64,000 nt of DNA. It comes from Stigmatella ashevillena. GTDB taxonomy: Bacteria > Myxococcota > Myxococcia > Myxococcales > Myxococcaceae. The position numbers were made by a program, and so were the translations under genes. The stretch lies in assembly GCF_028368975.1 (NCBI RefSeq), contig NZ_JAQNDM010000002.1, positions 868,001-932,000 on the forward strand, written 5' to 3'. Shown piece by piece: positions 52,408 through 59,776 of this stretch. The first letter of the stretch is position 1. Each line of letters opens with the position of its first letter. The notes under the pieces are model-generated. The model was given only the letters and a program-made list of their open reading frames with translations. It was not told where the DNA came from and did no database searches.

Positions 52408-54384
52408 ATGGACACCCCCCCCCCGCCGATGACGCTGACCCAGAAGATCCTCGCGCACCATGCGCGGGGGCTGTCACGGCCCTGGGTGCAGGCAGGCGAC
52501 ATCCTCCAGCTCCGGGTGGACTGGACGCTGGCCAGCGAGCTGTCCTGGAACGGCATGGAGCGGACCTACCAGCGGCTGGGGCGCCCCGGCGTCCATGATC
52601 CGGGGCGCTTCTTCCTGGCGGTGGACCACACGGTGGATGAGGTGGCGCTGCGCACGGATGCCAAGGCCCAGCACCTCACCCAGCAGGCCCGCGCGTTCGC
52701 CCAGGAGGCGGGGCTGCGGCACTTCCAGGACGCCAACGTCACCATCCTGCACACGAAGTTCTACCGGGAGCTGGTTCAGCCAGGCCAGGTGGTGCTGGGC
52801 GCCGATTCCCACACCTCCTCGCACGGAGGCCTGGGCGCGTTCGCCATCGGCTTGGGCGGCGCGGACGTCACCGCGGCCCTGGTGCTGGGCCAGTCCTGGC
52901 TCGAGGTCCCCGAAGCCATCGCCGTGGACTACGAGGGCGAGCCTCCGTTCGGCATGAGTGGCAAGGACATCATCCTGAAGACGCTGGGGGACCTGGGCCG
53001 CAACACCGTGGCCCTGGAGCGCAGCGTGGAGTACCGCGGCCCCGCGGTGCGCGCGTTCTCCACGGACATGCGCTTCACCATCGCCAACATGACCGCGGAG
53101 TTCGGAGGGCTCAACGGCATCTTCGAGGCGGACGAGACCACGGCCCGTTGGCTCTCCCGCCGGAGCAGTGACAAGCACGAGGCGCTCTACTTCCAGGCGG
53201 ATCCGGATGCGCCCTACGTGGCGCGTCACGCGATCCACCTGAGCCGATTGGGGCCGCAGCTGGCCCGGCCCTTCTCTCCCGACAACGTGATGGAGGTCAG
53301 CGGCGCGGTGGGCATGGCGCTGGATGGCTGCTTCATCGGCGCCTGCACCACCTCGGAGGAGGAGCTGGTCCTGGCCGCCCTTGTGCTCGAACAAGCCCTC
53401 CAGGGCCGCGCTCCCCTGCCCCCCTCCTCCCAGAAGCGGGTGGTGCCCGGAGATCTCTCCATCGCCGAGCACCTCCGCCAGGCGGGGCTGTGGGCGATCT
53501 ACGAGAAGGCAGGCTTCCGGGTGGGCGCGCCCGGCTGCTCCATGTGTCTGGGCATCGCCTCCGAGAAAGCGCGGCCCGGCGAGGTCTGGCTGTCCTCACA
53601 GAACCGCAACTACGAGAACCGGATGGGGCCGGGCTCCCTGGCCTGGCTGGCCTCGGCGGCGACGGTGGCGGCCTCCTCCGTGTCGATGACGGTGACCGAT
53701 CCCCGCCCCTTCCTGGAGCGCATCTCCCAAGACAGGTTCCTCCGGATCCTGGGGCGCCCAAGCCGCTACCACGCCCTGGCGCTGCGTGCCTCCGAGCCCA
53801 CGGTGGCCGTGGCGGCCTCTCCCCAGGCCCCGGTCCCCGTGCCCACGCCCTCGGGAACCCGGCTGACGGGCCGGGTCCAGCGGTTTGGCGATCACGTGGA
53901 CACCGACGCCATCATCCCCGGCGAGTTCTGCCACCTCATGGACATGGAAGAGATTGGCCGCCGCGCCTTCCACCATGTCCGGCCCGAGTTCCACGCGCGG
54001 GCCCAGGCCGGGCAGACCCTGGTGGTGGCGGGAGAGGGCTGGGGCTCGGGCAGCTCGCGCGAGCACGCGGTGTGGGCGCTCCAGGGCGCGGGAATCCAGG
54101 CCGTCATCGCGCGCAGCTACGGCTTCATCCACAAGCGGAACCTCGTCAACGAAGGGCTCCCGTACCTCGTGGTGCGCGCACCGGCGTTCCACGCGCTCGT
54201 GGCGGAAGACGACGCGCTGGAGGTGGATCTCGCGGCCGGGACCGTGCGCCACCTCGCCTCGGGGCAAACCTTCGAGGCGGAGCGGCCCAGCGCCATCGTG
54301 CAAGCGCTCCACCACGAGGGCGGGCTCACCGCGGCCATTCAGCGGCACGGCGCCCAGGTCTTCGAAGCCCTGAGCACGAAGTGA
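52408..54384 (+). CDS. Fused LeuC-LeuD-type (homo)aconitase/isopropylmalate isomerase
   Basis: A 658-residue protein that joins the two subunits normally encoded separately. The N-terminal 3Fe-4S-type domain has LGADSHTSSHGGLGAFAIG, CFIGACTTSEEE (Cys near 313) and APGCSMCLG (Cys 377 and 380), giving three cluster cysteines. A proline-rich linker (~455-480) leads to the swivel domain: DHVDTDAIIPGEF and GWGSGSSREHAV. The family isomerises 2-alkylmalates to 3-alkylmalates through a dehydrated intermediate. Fusion is unusual for bacterial leucine synthesis and suggests a dedicated pathway. It is 18 bp after E1 alpha. Confidence 0.93.
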   Translation: MDTPPPPMTLTQKILAHHARGLSRPWVQAGDILQLRVDWTLASELSWNGMERTYQRLGRPGVHDPGRFFLAVDHTVDEVALRTDAKAQHLTQQARAFAQEAGLRHFQDANVTILHTKFYRELVQPGQVVLGADSHTSSHGGLGAFAIGLGGADVTAALVLGQSWLEVPEAIAVDYEGEPPFGMSGKDIILKTLGDLGRNTVALERSVEYRGPAVRAFSTDMRFTIANMTAEFGGLNGIFEADETTARWLSRRSSDKHEALYFQADPDAPYVARHAIHLSRLGPQLARPFSPDNVMEVSGAVGMALDGCFIGACTTSEEELVLAALVLEQALQGRAPLPPSSQKRVVPGDLSIAEHLRQAGLWAIYEKAGFRVGAPGCSMCLGIASEKARPGEVWLSSQNRNYENRMGPGSLAWLASAATVAASSVSMTVTDPRPFLERISQDRFLRILGRPSRYHALALRASEPTVAVAASPQAPVPVPTPSGTRLTGRVQRFGDHVDTDAIIPGEFCHLMDMEEIGRRAFHHVRPEFHARAQAGQTLVVAGEGWGSGSSREHAVWALQGAGIQAVIARSYGFIHKRNLVNEGLPYLVVRAPAFHALVAEDDALEVDLAAGTVRHLASGQTFEAERPSAIVQALHHEGGLTAAIQRHGAQVFEALSTK

Positions 54385-54408
54385 CAGCGTGAATCGAGCG
54401 GAGACACC

Positions 54409-55716
54409 ATGAGCAGCCTCGCCCTCCTTCCCAGCCAGAAGCCGCCGGAGACCCGGGAGGGCGCCGCCCGGGTACCGCCCGAGTCCCTCATCTACGACTG
54501 GAACCAGGTCGAGGCGCCCCCCCGTCCCCCGCAGCCCTTTGGGTTGATCGATGAGACGCTGCGCGATGGCATCCAGTCCCCCTCCGCGACGAACCCCTCC
54601 CTCGAGGACAAGCTGGAGCTGATCGAGCTCATGCAGGCCATCGGGGTGGACGCGGTGAACCTCGGCATGCCCTGCGCCAGCCCCCGGGCCCTGGCGGACG
54701 TGGTGGCGATGAGCCGCCACATCCAGGCGCGGCGACTGACCCTCACCCCCGCCGTGGCGGCCCGAACGGTGCTCAGCGACGTCGAGAAGGTCATCGACGC
54801 GGTCCAACAGGGCGGCATGCCGCTGACGCTCTATGTCTTCATCGGCGCGTCGTCGCTCCGGCAATGGGCCGAGGGGTGGAGCCTGGACTTCCTGGCCAGC
54901 GCCTCCGCCCACACCATCGGCTTCGCCGTGCGCGAAGGGCTCGAAGTCGCCTTCGTCACGGAAGACACGAGCCGCTCCTCCCCGGAGATTCTGGATCGGC
55001 TCTTCCGCACGGCCCTGGGCCAGGGCGCGCGCCGCCTCGTGCTGTGCGACACCGTGGGGCATGCCACCCCCGCGGGCGCCCGGGCCCTGGTGCGGTGGAC
55101 CCGCCAGCTCATCGCCAGCACGGGCTGCCCCGGACAAGTGGAATGGCACGGCCACAATGACCGGGGGTTGGGCCTGGACAACGCCCTGGCCGCGCTGAGC
55201 GCGGGGGCCGATCGCCTTCAAGCCTGTGGCCTCGGCGTGGGCGAGCGCGTGGGCAACACCGCCATGGATGTGTTGCTGCTCAACCTCAAGCTGTTGGGCT
55301 GGTACACGCACGATCTGTCCCGGCTGGCCGACTACACGCGCAAGGTCTCCGAGGCCCTGCGCATCCCCATCCCCTTCAACCATCCGCTCTCCGGAGAGGA
55401 TGCCTTCCGCACCGGCACCGGCGTCCATGCCGCCGCGCTCATCAAGGCCCTGGGAAGGGGCGGAGGCCGGCTGGCGGACCACCTCTATTCCAGCGTTCCC
55501 GCCCAGGAGTTCGGCCGCGAGCAGCGAATCGAGGTGGGCTTCATGAGCGGGTTGAGCAACGTGCGCTTCTGGCTCCAGTCGCGAGGGCTGCCCTCGGACG
55601 AGGCGCTCTGCCAGGAGGTGCTCTGCTGGGCCAAGGAGCGCGACAGCCTCCCCCGGGAAGAAGAGATCCTCCAGGTGGTGGAGACCCACCGCCGCCGGAG
55701 ACAGTCAGCGGGGTAG
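54409..55716 (+). CDS. Isopropylmalate/homocitrate/citramalate synthase-type condensing enzyme
   Basis: A 435-residue HMGL-like TIM barrel. It starts the reaction motif at residue 48 as DETLRDGIQSP (DxTLRDGxQ in the family) and has the metal-binding EWHGHNDRG with His near 247 and 249. At 435 residues it lacks room for the full LeuA regulatory domain, so leucine feedback is unlikely. It condenses acetyl-CoA with an alpha-keto acid. Together with the fused isomerase and the LeuB-type enzyme it can lengthen a keto acid by one carbon per turn. The exact keto acid (branched, pyruvate, or 2-oxoglutarate) cannot be told. GGAG precedes the ATG. Confidence 0.9.
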   Translation: MSSLALLPSQKPPETREGAARVPPESLIYDWNQVEAPPRPPQPFGLIDETLRDGIQSPSATNPSLEDKLELIELMQAIGVDAVNLGMPCASPRALADVVAMSRHIQARRLTLTPAVAARTVLSDVEKVIDAVQQGGMPLTLYVFIGASSLRQWAEGWSLDFLASASAHTIGFAVREGLEVAFVTEDTSRSSPEILDRLFRTALGQGARRLVLCDTVGHATPAGARALVRWTRQLIASTGCPGQVEWHGHNDRGLGLDNALAALSAGADRLQACGLGVGERVGNTAMDVLLLNLKLLGWYTHDLSRLADYTRKVSEALRIPIPFNHPLSGEDAFRTGTGVHAAALIKALGRGGGRLADHLYSSVPAQEFGREQRIEVGFMSGLSNVRFWLQSRGLPSDEALCQEVLCWAKERDSLPREEEILQVVETHRRRRQSAG

Positions 55717-55726
55717 CCCTACCCCG
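55709..55726. terminator. Hairpin spanning both stop codons of convergent genes
   Basis: CGGGGTAG and CTACCCCG form a perfect 8-base inverted repeat (effective 7-bp stem and 4-base loop). The TAG stop of the condensing enzyme and the TAG of the dehydrogenase on the opposite strand are both inside the arms. No T-run follows. It could stop or stabilise both transcripts. Confidence 0.5.
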
Positions 55727-56774
55727 AGGCCTCCAGGTGCCCGAGCACCGCCTCCGTCACCTCGGCGGTGGAGAGCGAACCGCCGAGATCCCCCGTCACC
55801 TGGCCCTGGCGGATCGCCCGCGCGACGGCGCCCTCCAGGCGGGCCGCCGCTTTCGAGTGGCCCAGCTCCTCCAGCATCAGCCCCGCCGTGAGGAACATGG
55901 CCATGGGATTCACCCGCCCCTGGCCCACGAGATCCGGAGCGGAGCCATGCACCGGCTCGAAGAGGGGGGTGGAGTCCGGGTTGAGGTTGGCCGAGGCGCC
56001 CAGCCCCAACCCTCCCACCAGGGCCGCCCCCAAGTCCGTGAGAATGTCTCCGAAGAGGTTGGTGGTGACGATGACCTCGAAGGCCTCGGGCCGCTGCACG
56101 AGTTGGAGCGCCAGGTTGTCCACATAGAGGTGGCGGGCCTCGATGTCCGGGTACTCCGCGGCCACCTCCCGGAAGACACGCAGCCAGAGCTGGTGAGCGG
56201 GGATGGCATTGGACTTGTCCCCCAGGGCCACGCGCCGCTTCCCCTTCCGGCGGGCCCACGCGAAGGCCGCGCGAACCAGGCGCTCCACCCCTCGGCGGGT
56301 GTTGACCTCCGTGGAGATGGCCACTTCTTCACCAGTTTGTGGCTTCAGGAAGCCACCGATGCCGTTGTATTGGCCCTCCGTATTTTCCCGGAACACCACG
56401 AAATCAATCTGCTCCGCGCGCTTCCCCTTCAGGGGACAAAGTGCTTCCGCATAGAGGCGGCACGGGCGAAAATTGATGTAGAGGTCCAAGCCGAAGCGCA
56501 AGCCCAGGAGCAACTCCCGCGCGTGTGCCCCATCGGGGATGCGTGCATCCCCGACCGCCCCAAAGAGAATGGCAGCGTAATCCTCGCGAAATGTTTCAAG
56601 CTGCCCAGCAGGCAGCGCCACGCCTGTTTTCAGATACCGCTCGGCCCCGAAATCGAATGAATCGAACACGAGCCCCAGGCCCTCAGAGACGTTCAAGACC
56701 TGAAGGAGGCGCAGCGCGGGCGCCATCACCTCGGCGCCCACACCATCTCCTGGAATCACCGCGATGCGTGTCAT
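55719..56774 (-). CDS. LeuB/isocitrate-type beta-decarboxylating dehydrogenase
   Basis: A 351-residue NAD(P)-dependent enzyme: IAVIPGDGVGAEV at the start, VVFRENTEGQYNGIGG, the catalytic GDKSNAIP, and the metal/substrate segment TTNLFGDILTDLGAALVGG. It oxidises and decarboxylates a 3-alkylmalate to give the lengthened alpha-keto acid. It faces the condensing enzyme tail to tail, two bases between stops, instead of lying in that operon. The motif is closest to homoisocitrate/isopropylmalate/tartrate dehydrogenases; the choice between them needs phylogeny. Confidence 0.92.
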   Translation of the reverse strand: MTRIAVIPGDGVGAEVMAPALRLLQVLNVSEGLGLVFDSFDFGAERYLKTGVALPAGQLETFREDYAAILFGAVGDARIPDGAHARELLLGLRFGLDLYINFRPCRLYAEALCPLKGKRAEQIDFVVFRENTEGQYNGIGGFLKPQTGEEVAISTEVNTRRGVERLVRAAFAWARRKGKRRVALGDKSNAIPAHQLWLRVFREVAAEYPDIEARHLYVDNLALQLVQRPEAFEVIVTTNLFGDILTDLGAALVGGLGLGASANLNPDSTPLFEPVHGSAPDLVGQGRVNPMAMFLTAGLMLEELGHSKAAARLEGAVARAIRQGQVTGDLGGSLSTAEVTEAVLGHLEASG

Positions 56775-56833
56775 GCTGGATCTCCCCTCCTGGCCTCAGG
56801 CCAGCGCCCCCGGCAGGCCGCGCAGCCACTGAC

Positions 56834-56863
56834 TTTTCAGTATCCTTTCCACCGGCTTATACT
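56834..56863 (+). promoter_or_regulatory. Candidate promoter for the methyltransferase gene
   Basis: On the plus strand, TTTTCA (56834-56839) and TATACT (56858-56863) are 18 bp apart, matching the housekeeping consensus at 4/6 and 5/6. A start near 56870 would leave a 40-base leader before the ATG. The minus strand reads AGTATAAGCCGGTG across the same spot, a sequence also seen upstream of NRPS1. Confidence 0.4.
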
Positions 56864-56910
56864 TTTCTTGCATCAATTGACGGCGGCCCTCGTCGAGTCA
56901 GGAATCCAGC

Positions 56911-57927
56911 ATGGGAGAACGTACCCCCCGTCCCCGCGTGGCGCTGCTTCAACTGCTGAACGGCGCCTGGGTGACCCAAGCGCTCCACGCCGCCGCGAAG
57001 CTGCGGCTGGCGGACTTCCTGGCCGCGGGGCCGTTGCCGGTGGAGGAGTTGGCCCGGCAGGCGGGCACCGAGACGCAGACCACCGCCCGGCTGCTGCGCA
57101 CGCTGGCGATGTTTGGCGTCTTCAGCGAGGTGGCGCCGGACCAGTTCGCGCTCACGCCCATGTCCGAGCACCTGCGCTCGGATCGCCCGGACAGCCTGTA
57201 CCACTGGGCCCTCATGCAGGGAGAAGCCTGGCACTGGCAGGCCTGGGGGGGCCTGGCCGAGAACGTCCGCACGGGCCACACCGCCTTCGAGCTCAAACAC
57301 CAGCTCCCGCTGTTCGAGTTCCTCGACCAGCAGCCCGAGGCGGCCACGCTCTTCAACTCGGCCATGGCGGAGATGTCCTCCCTGGCAGTGAAGGCCATCG
57401 TGCAAAGCTATGACTTCTCGGCCTTCCGGCGCGTGGCCGACGTCGGAGGCGGAGAAGGCATCCTGCTCCAGCACCTGCTCGAGGCCCATGCCTCGGTGCA
57501 CGGGGTCCTCTTCGATCGCCCCGCGGCGCTGGACAAGGCACGGGCCCGGCTGAAGGGCACGCCCCTGGAAAGCCGCATCGAGTACCAGAGCGGCAACTTC
57601 TTCGAGACGGTCCCCTCCGGCGCGGACGCCTACGTGCTGAAGCACATCCTGCACGACTGGAACGATGTTCAGGCGGGCAAGGTGCTCCGCGCCTGCCGGG
57701 CCCAGCTTCCGCGCCAGGGCCGGCTGCTCGCCATCGAGTACGTGCTCCCCGCCGGAGATGCCTTCTCTCCTGGAAAGCTGTTGGATCTTGAGATGATGGT
57801 GGTGTGCGGGGGACAAGAACGGACCCTGGAGCACTGGAAGTCACTGATGGCAGACAACGGTTTGACGCTGGATCGGGTGATTGCCACCCCTTCGGGCGTC
57901 TCCATCATCGAGGCGAGCCCGGCATGA
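56911..57927 (+). CDS. SAM-dependent O-methyltransferase (plant-type/CrtF-like)
   Basis: A 338-residue enzyme of the two-domain family: a winged-helix dimerisation domain (residues ~1-90), then the SAM-binding fold VADVGGGEGILLQHLLEA near 175 and the catalytic segment VLKHILHDWND with the general-base His. Members methylate hydroxyl groups of secondary metabolites. It is divergent from the LeuB-type gene and overlaps the following glyoxalase-fold gene (ATGA), so the two are co-translated. The substrate may be a hydroxylated product of the chain-extension pathway or a peptide hydroxyl. Confidence 0.92.
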   Translation: MGERTPRPRVALLQLLNGAWVTQALHAAAKLRLADFLAAGPLPVEELARQAGTETQTTARLLRTLAMFGVFSEVAPDQFALTPMSEHLRSDRPDSLYHWALMQGEAWHWQAWGGLAENVRTGHTAFELKHQLPLFEFLDQQPEAATLFNSAMAEMSSLAVKAIVQSYDFSAFRRVADVGGGEGILLQHLLEAHASVHGVLFDRPAALDKARARLKGTPLESRIEYQSGNFFETVPSGADAYVLKHILHDWNDVQAGKVLRACRAQLPRQGRLLAIEYVLPAGDAFSPGKLLDLEMMVVCGGQERTLEHWKSLMADNGLTLDRVIATPSGVSIIEASPA

Positions 57928-58478
57928 GCCCTACCCCCCCCCCGACCCCCATGGAGAAGCTGGAGTTCTTCTCGGCCATCGTGCTCGTCTCGAAGGACAC
58001 GCGAAGGCTGGCCGCGTTCTACCGCGACACGCTGGGCCTGCCGCTGGAGGAGGAGATCCACCCGGACTCCGACGTCCACTACGCCTGCGAGGTGGGAGAC
58101 ATCCACTTCGCCATCTTCCCCGAGCCCAAGAAGCACCTGGATCGCGGCGCCCGGGTGGGCCATGGGCAGGTGAAGTTCGCCTTCACCGTGTTCGATCTGG
58201 ATGGACTGGTCCGAGCGCTGCGCGAGCGCGGCGTCGAGGTGACGTACCCACCCATGCAGGCCGAGGACTTCATCCGCATGACGGCGATCCGGGACCCCGA
58301 CGGCAATTACATCGAGCTGACCCAGATGGATGAGCGGTGGTTCAAGCACCTGGCCAGCCGCAAGCGCCAGGGCATCGATGTGGTGCAGCGCTGGCAGGAG
58401 CGCACCGGTGCGGCGCGGTCCCTGCCGAGCGAGCCCGAGGAAGGGCCGAAGTGGTTCGACAAGCCGCGGCCCGCCTGA
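57924..58478 (+). CDS. Glyoxalase/bleomycin-resistance-fold protein
   Basis: A 184-residue VOC-fold protein. It has FFSAIVLVSKDTRRLAAFYR with a strand-helix start, DVHYACEVGDIHFAIF, and the second half-domain ending in IRDPDGNYIELTQ, the classic glyoxalase motif with a metal-binding Glu. The first ligand position (His or Gln in most members) is not evident, so it may be an isomerase, a non-heme oxygenase relative, or a drug-sequestering protein. Coupled to the methyltransferase start-stop. Its 50-residue C-terminal tail is not part of the fold. Confidence 0.85.
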   Translation: MSPTPPPTPMEKLEFFSAIVLVSKDTRRLAAFYRDTLGLPLEEEIHPDSDVHYACEVGDIHFAIFPEPKKHLDRGARVGHGQVKFAFTVFDLDGLVRALRERGVEVTYPPMQAEDFIRMTAIRDPDGNYIELTQMDERWFKHLASRKRQGIDVVQRWQERTGAARSLPSEPEEGPKWFDKPRPA

Positions 58479-58502
58479 ATCCCGGCCCCCCCTGAAACGA
58501 AA

Positions 58503-58532
58503 CAGGCCTGCCCGCCAGAGCGGACAGGCCTG
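58503..58532. terminator. Strong hairpin between convergent genes
   Basis: CAGGCCTGCCCGC (58503-58515) pairs with GCGGACAGGCCTG (58520-58532) around a CAGA loop, 13 bp with one G-T wobble. A second 6-bp hairpin (CGCCCC/GGGGCG, 58538-58553) follows. Together they fill the gap between the glyoxalase stop and the converging lipoprotein stop. Confidence 0.7.
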
Positions 58533-58568
58533 CCGAGCGCCCCAGGAGGGGCGTCGTGACGGAAGAGG

Positions 58569-59759
58569 CTACGGAGGAGGCAGGGGCAGGCAGAGGTTGG
58601 GCGACAGCGCGCCCTCCGGCCCATTGGGCTGGTTCCTGCGCCACATCTGATTGCCCGCGAAGGTGATGATGCCGGGCATGGGGGGCGCGGCGATGGGCTG
58701 GAAGAGCCAGGGGTTGAACTGGTCCCCCTTGATGCGGCCGTCCCGCTCCTTCACCCGGTTCTTCAGGGCGCACGGTGCCTGGGTCGGATCCGCGTCCGGC
58801 ACGAGGCTGTCGTTCGCGGGGTTGTACGCAGGCGTCGGATCCACCAGGGTATAGGTGATCTCCTGCGGAGGAGCGCTCGTCGTGGCGCGCAGCAGCACCA
58901 CGGTGATGCCCAGGCCGCTCACCTTGGTCCCCGAGCCATCCGTCGCGGGCTGATCATCCACGAAATAGCCGCGCGTGGACTGGCCCAGGAACGGCGGCAG
59001 CGCGCCCGGAGGCGCCCAGTTCACGTTGTACGCCTGTCCCACGGCGACATTGTTGGCGGTGGCCTTGACCGTGGTGCAGCTTCCGGGCGCTCGCAGCAGC
59101 GGCGAGCCCGGCTGGTAGTTCCAGAAGACCACCACGCTGGCGAACTTCTTGGGGTCGACGAAGTCGGCCACCTGGGTGCTCGAACCCGTGGCCGTCAGGT
59201 GCTTGGCCACGGCCTCCAGGATGCCCACCGTGCTGATGCTGGCGGCCTCCTGCACATGGCACACGCTGTTGTGGGTGACCACGGGGCGCAGCGTGACCGT
59301 CGGCAGGTAGGCGCCTCGGGGGACCTGCGCGGCGGGATTCAGCGAGCCCGTGGGCAGTGCCGTCACGAAGAAGGGCACGGTGTTGCGGCTGGGTACCCCC
59401 TGGAGCGTCCACACGCCCAGCTCATCCGCCTGGGTCGGCTGCCCGGTAGGGCCTCCCGTGATGGGATCAAACGCGAAGATGGAGGAATTCTGCACGGCGG
59501 AGAACCCGTACAGCGGCCCCTGGTCCAGCAGGAAGGGCGCGCAGCGGATGTCCGGGAACGGGCAGCCCACGAGGTTGATGAAGAAGGCCTCCGGATCCCA
59601 CGCGAAGCCCGACAGCTGCGTGGTGGTCGTCGAGGGGTCCACATCGACGTATTCCGGCGTGGGGTAGATGTCGGACTCGGGCGGCTGATCATCCGAGCCG
59701 CAGGCACCCAGCAACAGCGTGCCGGCCAGGAGGGTTCCGTAACGAAGGGTTCGGTTCAT
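58569..59759 (-). CDS. Secreted lipoprotein of unknown function, cytochrome partner
   Basis: A 396-residue lipoprotein: signal peptide with lipobox LLLGAC, Cys20. The mature part is rich in Pro, Thr and Val, has several cysteines but no CxxCH, and one possible partial site (NSVCHVQE). I recognise no family. It starts 18 bp after the stop of the multiheme cytochrome gene and may be its surface partner. The ATG at 59759 gives the clean signal peptide. Confidence 0.8.
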   Translation of the reverse strand: MNRTLRYGTLLAGTLLLGACGSDDQPPESDIYPTPEYVDVDPSTTTTQLSGFAWDPEAFFINLVGCPFPDIRCAPFLLDQGPLYGFSAVQNSSIFAFDPITGGPTGQPTQADELGVWTLQGVPSRNTVPFFVTALPTGSLNPAAQVPRGAYLPTVTLRPVVTHNSVCHVQEAASISTVGILEAVAKHLTATGSSTQVADFVDPKKFASVVVFWNYQPGSPLLRAPGSCTTVKATANNVAVGQAYNVNWAPPGALPPFLGQSTRGYFVDDQPATDGSGTKVSGLGITVVLLRATTSAPPQEITYTLVDPTPAYNPANDSLVPDADPTQAPCALKNRVKERDGRIKGDQFNPWLFQPIAAPPMPGIITFAGNQMWRRNQPNGPEGALSPNLCLPLPPP

Positions 59760-59776
59760 GGCGGGACGGAGATCCT

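Noticed and set aside
53596-55689. A 697-codon minus-strand frame across the isomerase and condensing-enzyme genes
   Set aside because: It crosses two real genes and has no motif of its own.
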